Assembly: GCF_014697125.1 (NCBI RefSeq)
Contig: NZ_JACJRG010000027.1
Location: forward strand, 1 to 64,000
DNA from: Anabaena minutissima FACHB-250
GTDB lineage: Bacteria > Cyanobacteriota > Cyanobacteriia > Cyanobacteriales > Nostocaceae
Length of the DNA stretch: 64,000 nt
Direction: 5' to 3'
Positions 1 through 8,557 of this stretch are shown here, piece by piece (the stretch's first letter is position 1; every line of letters begins with the position of its first letter). A model generated the notes under the pieces. The model was not told the origin of the DNA, did not search any database, and saw only the letters and a program-made list of their open reading frames with translations. Made by a program: the position numbers and the translations under genes.

Positions 1-113
1 GTAGGAGGGGAGGTAAGTCCTAAGCTTGGGCGAAAGTCTAAGTTTGGGCATTCCCCCGTGATTACAGAAGCCGACACTGTACTTGGTACTCCAAGTCAGT
101 GTGGGTAGTTCAC
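1..113 (+). mobile_element. Probable IS200/IS605-type right end with TnpB C-terminal tail (cut by window edge)
   Basis: An open frame runs from base 1 to a TAG at 106-108 and reads as a basic, Gly/Ser/Pro-rich tail ending GTPSQCG. Inside its last codons is an 11-bp hairpin: CACTG (75-79) and ACTTGG (81-86) pair with CCAAGT (91-96) and CAGTG (97-101), with one unpaired T at 80, followed by GTGGGTAGTTCAC ending near 113. A subterminal hairpin with a bulged T overlapping the end of tnpB is the expected form of an IS200/IS605 right end, which is also the 3' part of the TnpB guide RNA. The identity is inferred, because the catalytic part of the protein lies outside the window. Confidence 0.45.
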
Positions 114-172
114 TGAAATTCTCAGAAATAAAGCTTATCCTATGAAAGCAATTAGGAGCAAATGCTGTTATT

Positions 173-961
173 ATGTGCCGTCTACTTGCTTATCTTGGTT
201 CACCTATTTCTCTAGACCGTCTTTTGTATAAACCAGAACACTCATTAATAGTCCAGAGTTACCAACCACGGGAAATGACTTCTGGTTTATTAAACGCAGA
301 TGGCTTTGGTGTGGGTTGGTATCATACACAGAAAAATACTGATCCATTTATATATAAAAATACACTACCAATTTGGAATGATATTAATTTACCCAGTCTT
401 AGCCGTTATGTAGAATCTAAATGTGTACTAGCTTATGTTCGCAGTGCTACACCAGGACAAGCATTAGATTTTGCTAATTGTCAGCCATTTAATCATCAAC
501 AAAGCTTATTTATTCACAATGGACGCATTGAGAAATTTCGTCAAACCTTACACCGAAAAATCCGCAGCACTTTAATCCCTAATTTCTACGAACAAATCGA
601 CGGCAATACAGATTCTGAACATATTTTTGCATTATTGCTTTCTCAAATGCAATTGAACAAACATCGCCCCCCAGAGTATGCTTTACGCACAACTTTATTA
701 GCCTTGGGAGAAATGGCAAAACGCTATCAAGTTGAAGCTTCTGCAAATACAGTTTTTAGTGATGGAAAACGCTTAATAGCTTCTCGGTTTTCAACTTCTG
801 CACCTGCGCCGTCTCTTTATTGGCTCAGAGATGATTTAACTTTCCCTAATTCTGTCATCATTGCTTCTGAACCATTATTTGCAGGTAACTGGACTAGTTG
901 CCCAGAAAATAGCATTATCACTGTGGGAGAAGACTGTGATATCCAATGTGAAAAAATCTAG
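173..961 (+). CDS. egtC: EgtC: class II glutamine amidotransferase of ergothioneine synthesis
   Basis: This 262-residue protein starts MCRLLAYLG. Cys2 is the N-terminal nucleophile of class II (Ntn) glutamine amidotransferases once Met1 is removed. Further family features are the DGFGVGWY segment near residue 43, a YVRSATPG stretch near 88, and FIHNGRI near 112, the usual substrate-binding Asn-Gly. In actinobacteria EgtC removes the gamma-glutamyl group from the EgtB product; the same role is inferred here from the directly following egtB. The length is normal for the family. The 3' end overlaps the start of egtB, which suggests a translationally coupled pair. No egtD methyltransferase gene is visible in this window. 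Confidence 0.88.
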   Translation: MCRLLAYLGSPISLDRLLYKPEHSLIVQSYQPREMTSGLLNADGFGVGWYHTQKNTDPFIYKNTLPIWNDINLPSLSRYVESKCVLAYVRSATPGQALDFANCQPFNHQQSLFIHNGRIEKFRQTLHRKIRSTLIPNFYEQIDGNTDSEHIFALLLSQMQLNKHRPPEYALRTTLLALGEMAKRYQVEASANTVFSDGKRLIASRFSTSAPAPSLYWLRDDLTFPNSVIIASEPLFAGNWTSCPENSIITVGEDCDIQCEKI

Positions 962-2192
962 CGTCAAAGATTCTATTACTGTTGCTTTAGATGAATGTCG
1001 CACCAAAACCTTAACATTATTTGCGGGGATGAATGCAGCAACATTCTGCAATCAACCTCATCCTGATTTTAGTCCTGTGGGTTGGCATTTGGGACATATT
1101 GCCTATATAGAATCTTTATGGATACTAGAACATAGTGCAGGTAGCCCTTGTTTATTTCCGCACTACCGTCAGTTGTTTGCAGCTGATGGTTTACCCAAAT
1201 CTCAGCGAGTTAATCTACCCAAGTTAGATGAAACTCTTGATTACTTGGACACAGTAAGAAAAAATGTGTTGAAATACCTAGAAGTTGCAGATATAGAACC
1301 CCAAGAACGCCTCTGGCGTTTTCTAATTCAGCACGAAAGTCAACACTGTGAAATCATGACTATGGTGCTGGAATTATTTAATAGTCAGCGTTTAAGCGTG
1401 ACACTTCCGCCATCTCCTTCTTTTCAGCCTGAGATGATAGAAATTCCAGCCGGGGAATTTGAGTTAGGAAGTAACTTAATAGATGCAATGGATAATGAAA
1501 TTCCTGCCCACAAAGTCTATTTAGATACTTACTGGATTGACCGCTATCCGGTGACTTGTGGACAATATCGTCTATTTATAGAGGCTGGAGGATATCATAA
1601 TCCTCAGTATTGGTCAGTAGAAGGATGGCAATGGTTACAAAACGAGCAGGTAACACAACCACTTTATTGGATAGAAGCTCAAAGTTATGATCATCATCCA
1701 GTGTATGGTGTGAGTTGGTACGAAGCCGAAGCATACGCAAACTTTGTGGGAAAGCGTCTACCCACAGAAGCCCAATGGGAAAAAGCAGCCAGTTGGGATG
1801 TTCAAACTAACCGTCGGCGCACCTATCCTTGGGGCGATGATTTACAAACAGATAATTATTGTAATTGCAATGGGCTAGACCCAATTAGAGGCGATGCTTT
1901 CATCAACCATACAACCCCAGTCAATACCTACCCAGCCGGGCAAAGTGCCTATGGTTTATATGATACTCTCGGTAATGTTTGGGAATGGACAGCTTCTTGG
2001 TTTTCTGGGTATGAGGGTTTCCAAAGTTTCCCATATAAAGGTTATTCCCAAGCTTACTTTGACAACCAGCACCGTATTTTAAAAGGAGGTAGTTGGGCAA
2101 CCCTTCCCTGGTTACTACGTCCTAGTTTCCGCAATTGGTATCATCCAGGTGTAAGGCAAATTTTTGCAGGCTTCCGTTGTGCAACTAGTTGA
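936..2192 (+). CDS. egtB: EgtB: iron-dependent hercynine sulfoxide synthase
   Basis: EgtB joins hercynine to a thiol substrate (gamma-Glu-Cys or Cys) with oxygen. The N-terminal DinB-like half carries a WHLGH motif and an HESQHCE motif, which fits the iron-binding HX3HXE. The C-terminal half is a formylglycine-generating-enzyme (FGE-sulfatase) domain with GEFELGS, PVTCGQY, KRLPTEAQWE, LGNVWEWT and GGSWAT, ending in the typical GFRCA. I chose the GTG at 936 because GGAG at 926-929 lies six bases upstream; GTG 948 is an alternative. The open frame continues further upstream only inside egtC. The overlap with egtC is about 26 bases. About 418 residues is normal for EgtB. Confidence 0.88.
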   Translation: MISNVKKSSVKDSITVALDECRTKTLTLFAGMNAATFCNQPHPDFSPVGWHLGHIAYIESLWILEHSAGSPCLFPHYRQLFAADGLPKSQRVNLPKLDETLDYLDTVRKNVLKYLEVADIEPQERLWRFLIQHESQHCEIMTMVLELFNSQRLSVTLPPSPSFQPEMIEIPAGEFELGSNLIDAMDNEIPAHKVYLDTYWIDRYPVTCGQYRLFIEAGGYHNPQYWSVEGWQWLQNEQVTQPLYWIEAQSYDHHPVYGVSWYEAEAYANFVGKRLPTEAQWEKAASWDVQTNRRRTYPWGDDLQTDNYCNCNGLDPIRGDAFINHTTPVNTYPAGQSAYGLYDTLGNVWEWTASWFSGYEGFQSFPYKGYSQAYFDNQHRILKGGSWATLPWLLRPSFRNWYHPGVRQIFAGFRCATS

Positions 2193-2246
2193 GTGCTGAG
2201 TTGTGTTAGCGGTAGCGCGGCGTTTAGCCGGTGCTGAGTGCTGAGA
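2193..2246. repeat. Dispersed GTTAGCGGTAGCG-type repeat (copy 1)
   Basis: A palindromic spacer sequence of the form GCTGAGT-GTTAGCGGTAGCGCGGCG-TTTAGCCGGTGCTGAGT. The same core recurs near 3943-4047, 24465-24520, 54283-54414 and 55145-55206, always between genes. It is a genome-dispersed intergenic repeat with no coding potential. Confidence 0.7.
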
Positions 2247-2277
2247 TAGTGTTTGAATTGAGGGATAAGCTTTTTTT

Positions 2278-2327
2278 GTAGTAAGGACTTTAGTCCTTAG
2301 AAAAATCAGGACTAAAGTCCTTACTAC
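2278..2327. repeat. Inverted repeat element of the GTAGTAAGGACTTTAGTCC family (copy 1)
   Basis: The left arm GTAGTAAGGACTTTAGTCCT (2278-2297) and right arm AGGACTAAAGTCCTTACTAC (2308-2327) are perfect 20-bp inverted repeats around a 10-base loop. Related copies lie at 9738-9778, 44443-44548 (with an insert) and 47990-48011. It lies between convergent genes, egtB (+) and the gene at 2468 (-), so it may also act as a terminator. Confidence 0.75.
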
Positions 2328-2467
2328 GAACCGTCAAAACTAACTTGATAGACTACTAGCTATGCCGCAGGCTTTACCTTATGCTCCGCTCCTGCCAGAA
2401 TGACATTTTTATTTTAAATTTTAAATTTTGAATTGATTCATACTCCTTGCAACTTTTCCAACATCCT

Positions 2468-2896
2468 CTAAACAATAATCGCTTCAGTCATGCGCTGTTC
2501 TAGTAAATCTAATAAACCGTCAACATCCTTTCCCATTTGTTCAAAACAAACTTGTGGTGCTGGTTCTGGTGCAAACTGAATTAACTTGACTTCACCCTTA
2601 CCAATACCAATCATTAACACTTCTACTTCTGGTTGATGATGCTCAATAATGCCGATTAATTCTTGAAGCCTATTCTCAACATTATTATTTAATTTCTCCA
2701 CCGCTTCTTGAGGACAATAAACAAAATGTGGTCTTGGTTGTAAATCAATACCAATAGTACCTTGTTTATCACCATTTTCTAACCACAACCCCCAAGCAAG
2801 TGCCGCCAACTCTTGCTGATGTTCTTTCACAAACCTATCCAACTGGCTACGCCACTTGTTGTCCCCTGATTCCGGCTGATTACTACCAAACATCAT
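2468..2896 (-). CDS. Conserved cyanobacterial protein of unknown function
   Basis: A soluble 142-residue protein with no signal peptide or membrane segment. The N-terminus is polar (a Gln/Ser/Asp-rich first 20 residues). It is followed by a helix containing AWGLWLENG near residue 35, a beta-rich part with IGIDLQPRPHFVYC, a segment VEVLMIGIGKGEVKLIQF near 95-112, and a C-terminal leucine-rich helix (DGLLDLLEQRM). The even mix of strands and helices and the absence of low-complexity sequence support a real gene. I recognise no catalytic motif. It stands alone, convergent with egtB, and next to the decayed ABC transporter. Confidence 0.7.
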   Translation of the reverse strand: MMFGSNQPESGDNKWRSQLDRFVKEHQQELAALAWGLWLENGDKQGTIGIDLQPRPHFVYCPQEAVEKLNNNVENRLQELIGIIEHHQPEVEVLMIGIGKGEVKLIQFAPEPAPQVCFEQMGKDVDGLLDLLEQRMTEAIIV

Positions 2897-3014
2897 AATT
2901 AATTCGTAATTCGTAATTTGTAATTTTATTTACCTTGTCTCTGCGCCATTCTGCGAGTTCTGCTAAAGCGGAACTCGCAGAAATCCCACCAACAGTAACA
3001 ACTCTTTATATAAA

Positions 3015-3952
3015 TACAATCAGCATTGCGAATTATGGAAAGACGATAGGCGATCGCCTAATTGCTGCCTCAGTTTCATTATCCACCAAAAAGACTCAGG
3101 AACGATCAGCACCTACTGACATCTTACCTACGACGGTTTTCATGCCACGAAATAGCAGTAATGCTGTGAAGCCTGTTAGAATGGGCATCCTAATGAAAGG
3201 AATAAAAGCCGCAGACAGTGCGTGCGATCAGCTACGCTGGGAGTAACGCCATCGCTTTAGTGTTACTTTGGCGATAAACATAACTGTATTGCCCTAACCG
3301 CTTGACTTCATACTCTTGTGCCGTGGAACTTTTAATCGTAGTGATGCCACTCAGGTTATGAGACAGACATAAATGTCCATTGAGTCAACCCACTTTTTCG
3401 CGCACATCGGCGTAACGAGGTGCAAATGATTTTTGACATACCACTAAACCCAAGAGAATCAATGGCATCAGTAAGATAGCCATCCAAGCTACCCTGGGAG
3501 TTAAGACAAAGAATGCACCGCTAATGACTACAATAGTTGTGGTTATTTGGATAATATCGTGAGCTTCCCACATCCAAAAAACGCTCAAGTTAGTTAACAT
3601 CATCACTAATAGACATGAATCCCTCTGTCCTGTGTTTTTCAAAATAAGCTAACTCCAATCCCTGTAGGTGTTTATATGTGTCTAAACGTAGGTTATGCTG
3701 TATGTTCTGTGCCAAGTTATGCCAGAACAACTTATAGCGATACTCAAAAAATGACTCTATTATCCAAGTGATAACCATAAGCAGGGAAAACCCAACTGAG
3801 CAATGATAGAATCCTGCTGCTTAACTACCACATCCACTGCAATACTAATTAAAGCTGGTGGAGCTAAGTCAAAAATTTTATTCACAACCGAACAATCAGC
3901 CGCCAACAAGATTTGTTGACGGTAGTTGTGTCCATAGTCAGAAAATGCTGAA
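3015..3952 (-). pseudogene. Decayed ABC exporter (transmembrane domain), disrupted by a small repeat
   Basis: Read on the minus strand in shifting frames, the region gives one continuous exporter-type membrane domain: DYGHNYRQQILLAADC, FDLAPPALISIAVDVVV, ESFFEYRYKLFWHNLAQN, LRLDTYKHLQGLELAYFEK, GAFFVLTPRVAWMAILLMP, LSGITTIKS, then FIRMPILTGFTALLL and LVDNETEAAI. Frames change near 3950-3780, 3640 and 3380, and there are in-frame stops near 3228 and 3090. Around 3216-3245 a 30-base unit (GGCGTTACTCCCAGCGTAGC then TGATCGC) interrupts the codons for SNTKA and SAAFIPF; the same unit occurs at 13118-13147 and 41278-41310. The ATP-binding domain is absent. The family resembles MsbA-like multidrug/lipid exporters; this copy is not functional. 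Confidence 0.8.
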
Positions 3953-4047
3953 TGCTAAACGCCCCGCTACCACTAACAACACTGGCTCAACGCCGTGCTA
4001 CGGCTAACAGCACTACCTAAACGCCCCGTTACCGCTAACAGCACTCA
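3943..4047. repeat. Dispersed GTTAGCGGTAGCG-type repeat (copy 2, tandem)
   Basis: Three tandem variants of the intergenic repeat, read here as CTAAACGCCCCGCTACC..CTAACA, CGCCGTGCTACGGCTAACAG and CTAAACGCCCCGTTACCGCT. It separates the ABC pseudogene from the prohibitin-like gene and ends two bases before the ribosome binding site of the latter. Confidence 0.65.
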
Positions 4048-4062
4048 CAAGGAGATAGCAAC

Positions 4063-4905
4063 TTGAAAAATCAACAAATAGGGAATTGGCAAACCACAGT
4101 TTTAGGAATTGTCTTAGCCATAATTGTGATTATTGGGTTAAATTCTTTTATTATTATCAACCCAGGACAAGCAGGAGTAATCAGCATTTTAGGTAAAGCT
4201 AGGGATGGTGCTTTAAGAGAAGGTATTCACTTGAAACCACCTTTGATTTCAGTGATAGACGTGTATGATTTAACTGTACAAAAATTTGAAGTCCCTGCCG
4301 AAAGTTCAACTAAAGATTTGCAAAATTTAACAGCTAGGTTTGCAATTAACTTTCGGATTGATCCCATTCAAGTAGTAGAAGTGAGAAGAAAACAAGGAAC
4401 TCTAGAAAATATTGTCTCCAAAATTATCGCGCCCCAAACCCAAGAATCCTTCAAAATTGCCGCCGCGAGAAGAACAGTAGAAGAAGCCATTACCAAACGG
4501 AGCGAACTCAAGGAAGACTTTGATAATGCCCTAGGCGATCGCCTAGATAAGTATGGGATAATTGTATTAGATACAAGCGTCATTGATCTAACTTTCTCTC
4601 CTGAATTTGCCAAAGCCGTAGAAGAAAAACAAATTGCAGAACAACGCGCTCAAAGAGCCGTCTATGTAGCACGAGAAGCCGAGCAAGAAGCCCAATCAGA
4701 TATTAACCGTGCCAAAGGTAGAGCCGAAGCTCAAAGACTCTTAGCCGAAACCCTCAAAGCTCAAGGGGGACAATTAGTGCTACAAAAAGAAGCAATTGAA
4801 GCTTGGAGAAATGGAGGCTCGCAAATGCCCAAAGTATTAGTTATGGGTGGTGAATCCCAAAGTAATGTTCCCTTTATTTTTAATCTTGGTAATACTCAAG
4901 ACTGA
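4063..4905 (+). CDS. Prohibitin-family (SPFH/band 7) membrane protein
   Basis: The 280-residue protein has one N-terminal membrane segment (residues about 12-30, rich in Ile/Val) followed by an SPFH domain: NPGQAGVISILGKA near 33-46, EGIHLKPPLISVIDVYDLT, and FAINFRIDP near 94. From about residue 175 a long Ala/Glu/Arg-rich helix (EKQIAEQRAQRAVYVAREAE) forms the coiled coil used for ring assembly. Prohibitin-like proteins form membrane-anchored scaffolds that protect or organise membrane proteins. The start is TTG at 4063, supported by AAGGAG at 4049-4054 eight bases upstream. It is probably monocistronic. Confidence 0.85.
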   Translation: MKNQQIGNWQTTVLGIVLAIIVIIGLNSFIIINPGQAGVISILGKARDGALREGIHLKPPLISVIDVYDLTVQKFEVPAESSTKDLQNLTARFAINFRIDPIQVVEVRRKQGTLENIVSKIIAPQTQESFKIAAARRTVEEAITKRSELKEDFDNALGDRLDKYGIIVLDTSVIDLTFSPEFAKAVEEKQIAEQRAQRAVYVAREAEQEAQSDINRAKGRAEAQRLLAETLKAQGGQLVLQKEAIEAWRNGGSQMPKVLVMGGESQSNVPFIFNLGNTQD

Positions 4906-4980
4906 CTATAATTTGCCTAATCACACATAACGCACTTTCGATTATCCCTACCTCATACACACAACAGCAATCAATAACCC

Positions 4981-5409
4981 ATGAAACAATCTATGCCAAT
5001 GCCCAATCACCCCAACCTCACAACCACAGAAGCCAAAAAAATCCTCAATAAATTTAACTGTCTAGATATCGCACCCATTCTTAAACCGTCAGAAAAAGAA
5101 TTGGTACGCCAAGCATTGATTCTGTTCACTAAACTTTCTGATTATCAAATACTAGGAATTTGTGCTGACACAGCCGCAGAAGGACTACTAGCCATGAGAA
5201 CATACTCTCATGCTTTGGGTTATGAAGTACCCATTGATTTACCTGTAGTAGAAGGGCCAGTTTATATCAAATTAAATGGTAAAAATGGCTTATGTTACCT
5301 CGATTCCTATGCAGGACATCATCGTGGTGTATTAGTCTCTTGTCAGTCTTATGAAGAAGGAGGCATCAACGAAATGTATGGACATCTACCCTTGGACTTA
5401 TTTGTCTAA
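4981..5409 (+). CDS. DUF1824 family protein
   Basis: A 142-residue soluble protein that I recognise as the cyanobacterial DUF1824 family. It has an N-terminal helical part (TTEAKKILNKFNCLDIAPIL), an Asp/Thr segment GICADTAAEGLLAMRTYSHALGY near 60-82, and a C-terminal beta part with EGPVYIKLNGKNGLCYLD and GHHRGVLVSCQSY followed by EGGINEMYGHLPLDLF. The function is unknown. It may be co-transcribed with the prohibitin gene 75 bases upstream. A 13-bp perfect hairpin 11 bases downstream probably ends the transcript. Confidence 0.78.
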   Translation: MKQSMPMPNHPNLTTTEAKKILNKFNCLDIAPILKPSEKELVRQALILFTKLSDYQILGICADTAAEGLLAMRTYSHALGYEVPIDLPVVEGPVYIKLNGKNGLCYLDSYAGHHRGVLVSCQSYEEGGINEMYGHLPLDLFV

Positions 5410-5419
5410 AATTAGGCAA

Positions 5420-5461
5420 AAATATGAGGTGCGTTAAAATAAATAAATGCACCTCATATTT
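5420..5461 (+). terminator. Stem-loop terminator after the DUF1824 gene
   Basis: AAATATGAGGTGC (5420-5432) and GCACCTCATATTT (5449-5461) form a perfect 13-bp stem with a 16-base A/T loop, 11 bases after the stop codon. There is only a weak T-run. Confidence 0.6.
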
Positions 5462-5620
5462 ACTCACCTAAATTCTTAGTATATACTCCAAACTTCTCTC
5501 TGCAACTCTGCGCCATCCTGCGGGTTCTGCGAAGCGTTACTGCGTGAGATGCAAGCAAAATATCCATTCACGCCCAAACACCAAATCAGCAATAAATTCA
5601 ACGGTTTCTTTTAAAATTCT

Positions 5621-7561
5621 ATGAGTATCATCACCCTACAATCAATTAAAAAAGACTTTGGAATTAAAGAAATTTTAAAAGATGCCAGCTTTAGTTTAGA
5701 TGCTACTGACAAAGTGGGTTTAATTGGCACAAATGGTTCTGGTAAATCAACCTTATTAAAAATGATTGCTGGACTAGAATCAGTTGATAGTGGTCAAATT
5801 AGTTGTAACTCTGGTTCTAAAATAATTTACTTACCCCAACAGCCAAACTTAGATGAAAACCGCACAGTGTTAGAGCAGATTTTTGCTGACAGTGGCGAAC
5901 AAATGGACTTGGTAAAAGAGTATGAAGAAATCTCTGATAAACTAGCTCACTATCCAGAAGATAATCAGTTAATGTCCCGCCTTTCTGTTGTCATGCAGCG
6001 CATGGACGAAACTGGCGCATGGGAATTAGAAACCAACGCTAAAATTATCCTGACTAAGTTAGGAATTGTTGATTTTGATACAATCATTGGGACTTTATCC
6101 GGAGGCTATCGTAAACGGATTGCCTTAGCAACTGCTTTACTCGCAAATCCCGATGTATTATTGATGGATGAGCCAACCAACCATCTTGATGCTTTATCTG
6201 TAGAATGGTTACAAAGTTATCTTAATCGCTTTCGGGGCGCACTGTTTTTAATTACCCACGATCGCTACTTTTTAGATCAAGTCACCAATCGCATCATTGA
6301 AATTGACAGAGGTGATATTTACACCTACTCAGGCAATTATTCATACTACCTCGAAAAGAAAGCTTTAGCAGAAGAATCAGCTATTAGCACCCAACGTAAA
6401 CATCAGGGTGTATTACGCCGAGAATTGGAATGGTTGAAAAAGGGGCCAAAAGCGCGTAGCACTAAACAAAAAGCGCGGATTCAACGCGTTCACGCCATGC
6501 GCGAAACTGAGTTTAAACAAATTCAGGGTAAGGTAGATATTTCCACCGTAGGCCGTCGCATTGGCAAAAAAGTTATTGAACTCAATAATATTTCTAAATC
6601 CTATAATGGGCGTACCCTGATTCATGACTTTACCTATGAATTTAGCCCTGAAGATAGGCTGGGAATCATCGGCGGTAATGGTGCAGGTAAGTCCACATTA
6701 ATGAATATAATTACTGGACGGGTAGAGCCAGATCAGGGTAGTGTAGAAATTGGTTCTACCATTCACATCGGTTATTTTGATCAGCATTCTGAAGAATTAC
6801 TCTCAGCTTTAGATGAAAATCAGCGCGTGATTGACTACATTAAAGAAGAAGGGGAATTTGTCAAAATCGCCGATGGCACTAAAATTACAGCTTCTCAAAT
6901 GTTAGAACGGTTTCTGTTTCCGGGAAATCAACAATATGCTCCCATTCACAAACTATCTGGCGGTGAAAAGCGACGATTATTTCTGTTGCGAATCCTGATT
7001 AGTGCGCCGAACGTGCTAATTTTAGACGAACCAACCAATGATTTGGATGTACAGACATTGGCAGTATTAGAGGAATACCTAGAAGATTTTAGCGGTTGTG
7101 TCATTGTAGTTTCCCACGATCGCTACTTTTTAGATCGCACTGTCGATACAATATTCGCATTAGAAGCAGATGGAAACCTGCGCTCATATCCAGGTAATTA
7201 CTCGGTTTATCTTGACTATAAGAAAGCTGAAGAAGCACAACAAAACACCCCCAACAATAAAGAAAAAACAAAAAATTCTGAAGAATCAAAAGTTACATCC
7301 CAAACTAAAGATGTAGAGAATAAAAAGCGACGTAGGTTATCTAATTGGGAAAAACGGGAATTTGAGCAGCTAGAAGGCAAAATTGCTCAGTTAGAGTCCG
7401 AAAAAGTCACTGCTGAACAAGCACTAGTTAAAGTCTCTCCCGGTAATTATACCCAAGTCCAACAACTCTACGACCAAGTAGAGATGCTCAAACAAGCAAT
7501 TGATAACGCTACCGAACGCTGGTTAGAATTAGCTGAGATCGAGTCTTCGGAGAATGGGTGA
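5621..7561 (+). CDS. ABC-F family ATPase, Uup type
   Basis: A soluble protein with two ABC ATPase domains and no membrane segment. The first domain has Walker A GTNGSGKST near residue 37, signature LSGGYRKRIALA near 159 and Walker B VLLMDEPTNHLD. The second has GGNGAGKST near 351, signature LSGGEKRRLFLLR near 448 and VLILDEPTNDLD. The linker between them (about 245-310) is the charged helical arm of ABC-F proteins. After about 560 there is a Lys/Glu-rich coiled coil (RRRLSNWEKREFEQLEGKI), typical of Uup, which binds DNA or ribosomes. ABC-F proteins act on the ribosome or in DNA transposition control rather than transport. The 646 residues fit Uup. Confidence 0.88.
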   Translation: MSIITLQSIKKDFGIKEILKDASFSLDATDKVGLIGTNGSGKSTLLKMIAGLESVDSGQISCNSGSKIIYLPQQPNLDENRTVLEQIFADSGEQMDLVKEYEEISDKLAHYPEDNQLMSRLSVVMQRMDETGAWELETNAKIILTKLGIVDFDTIIGTLSGGYRKRIALATALLANPDVLLMDEPTNHLDALSVEWLQSYLNRFRGALFLITHDRYFLDQVTNRIIEIDRGDIYTYSGNYSYYLEKKALAEESAISTQRKHQGVLRRELEWLKKGPKARSTKQKARIQRVHAMRETEFKQIQGKVDISTVGRRIGKKVIELNNISKSYNGRTLIHDFTYEFSPEDRLGIIGGNGAGKSTLMNIITGRVEPDQGSVEIGSTIHIGYFDQHSEELLSALDENQRVIDYIKEEGEFVKIADGTKITASQMLERFLFPGNQQYAPIHKLSGGEKRRLFLLRILISAPNVLILDEPTNDLDVQTLAVLEEYLEDFSGCVIVVSHDRYFLDRTVDTIFALEADGNLRSYPGNYSVYLDYKKAEEAQQNTPNNKEKTKNSEESKVTSQTKDVENKKRRRLSNWEKREFEQLEGKIAQLESEKVTAEQALVKVSPGNYTQVQQLYDQVEMLKQAIDNATERWLELAEIESSENG

Positions 7562-7568
7562 GAGTCAA

Positions 7569-7799
7569 ATGAACGCTCTAAAGCAAAATTTACTACCAAT
7601 CTTGGCATTGAATGATGCACAATGTAACCATATCTGTCAAGTAAATCGTGATTTAGACATGGAGCGTACATATGAGGGGAGATTGATTACTATACCGCCC
7701 ACAGACAGGATAGAAATTAGATTTTTGGACTCTATGGCTGGAAAAACCTCAAATGACACAGACGCTACTTGGAAAAAATGTGAACCTGGGGATAGTTAG
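7569..7799 (+). CDS. Small hypothetical protein (doubtful)
   Basis: A reading frame of about 76 codons from ATG 7569, directly after the ABC-F stop codon (the open frame extends 15 bases further up to 7554, overlapping that gene). The product (NLLPILALNDAQCNHICQ, EGRLITIPPTDRIEIRF) looks protein-like but matches no family I know. No ribosome binding site is evident. It could be a downstream passenger gene or chance coding. Confidence 0.35.
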   Translation: MNALKQNLLPILALNDAQCNHICQVNRDLDMERTYEGRLITIPPTDRIEIRFLDSMAGKTSNDTDATWKKCEPGDS

Positions 7800-8002
7800 A
7801 CTATATTGTCTGGGAATTACCAAGAGGAACTAATTCTTTAACAATTCTGCAACTGAGTTTACCAAAAGTTTGCCGTAGTTATGAAAGTCAGATGTTACCC
7901 TTTGTCTGAGTGGAGATTTGACTGCATTCTCATGTTACTTTTGTTCATCTGGCTATAGATAACTTTAGCCGTGCATCCGATAGTTAGATATAGTGCCAAG
8001 TA

Positions 8003-8503
8003 ATGATCATGATCAATCATCATACTCAAGACCTCCGCTCGAATGCCATTCACTTTTTAGAGCAGACTCCGCCACAACGTCTACAGATTCTCCAAGAATT
8101 AGGCTTAGGACGCTACCAGTTTTTGACTAAAATTCGTCTTAATGATGCCAACATCAATTGTGTGATGGAATTTTTGCAAACTCCTAGTCAAGTCAAATTC
8201 CCTAATTTATCTGGGGCTGATTTATCGGGGTTGATTTTAAATGAGGTGAATTTAATTCGGGGTAATTTAACAGGGGCAAACTTACAAGGTAGCAGTTTAT
8301 TAAATGCCGATCTCATTTTTGTCAATTTTACCAAAGCTGACTTGAGAAAAGCCGATTTAAGAGGGGCAGCACTCAATGAAACTATTTGGCTAGATACACT
8401 AGTAGATGAGTGTCAGCTTGGCTTAGGTAATGGCTTGACAAAGCAGCAACGTAAAGATTTACAACTGCGTGGAGCTAGGTTTAACTATTTGGCAGATGAT
8501 TAA
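8003..8503 (+). CDS. Pentapeptide-repeat protein
   Basis: A 166-residue protein. Residues 1-55 form a helical head (NAIHFLEQTPPQRLQILQEL). From about 65 to 130 it follows the A(D/N)LXX five-residue pattern: NLSGADLSGL, EVNLIRGNLTGANLQGS, LLNADLIFVNFTKADLRKAD, LRGAALNETIW. Such repeats build a right-handed square beta-helix; the roles of family members vary and are mostly unknown. It ends with a charged tail after a KQQRKDLQLRGARF segment that continues the pattern. ATG 8009 is an alternative start. It is probably monocistronic. Confidence 0.82.
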   Translation: MIMINHHTQDLRSNAIHFLEQTPPQRLQILQELGLGRYQFLTKIRLNDANINCVMEFLQTPSQVKFPNLSGADLSGLILNEVNLIRGNLTGANLQGSSLLNADLIFVNFTKADLRKADLRGAALNETIWLDTLVDECQLGLGNGLTKQQRKDLQLRGARFNYLADD

Positions 8504-8557
8504 TTAAAATCCCAAAAATTATCAGATTGCTAGATTCATACTGGCTCGGACAAGTCA

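Noticed and set aside
1..172. Possible end of a stable RNA gene (RNase P RNA or tmRNA)
   Set aside because: The sequence does not match the RNase P RNA 3' end or a tmRNA acceptor as I remember them; the hairpin and open frame fit an IS200/IS605 end better.
948..961. GTG 948 as the egtB start
   Set aside because: GTG 936 has GGAG at the better distance (six bases); 948 would be 18 bases away. Kept only as an alternative.
2935..3246. Open frame of 103 codons on the plus strand
   Set aside because: It is antisense to the decayed ABC exporter; the minus strand gives recognisable exporter sequence, the plus strand does not.
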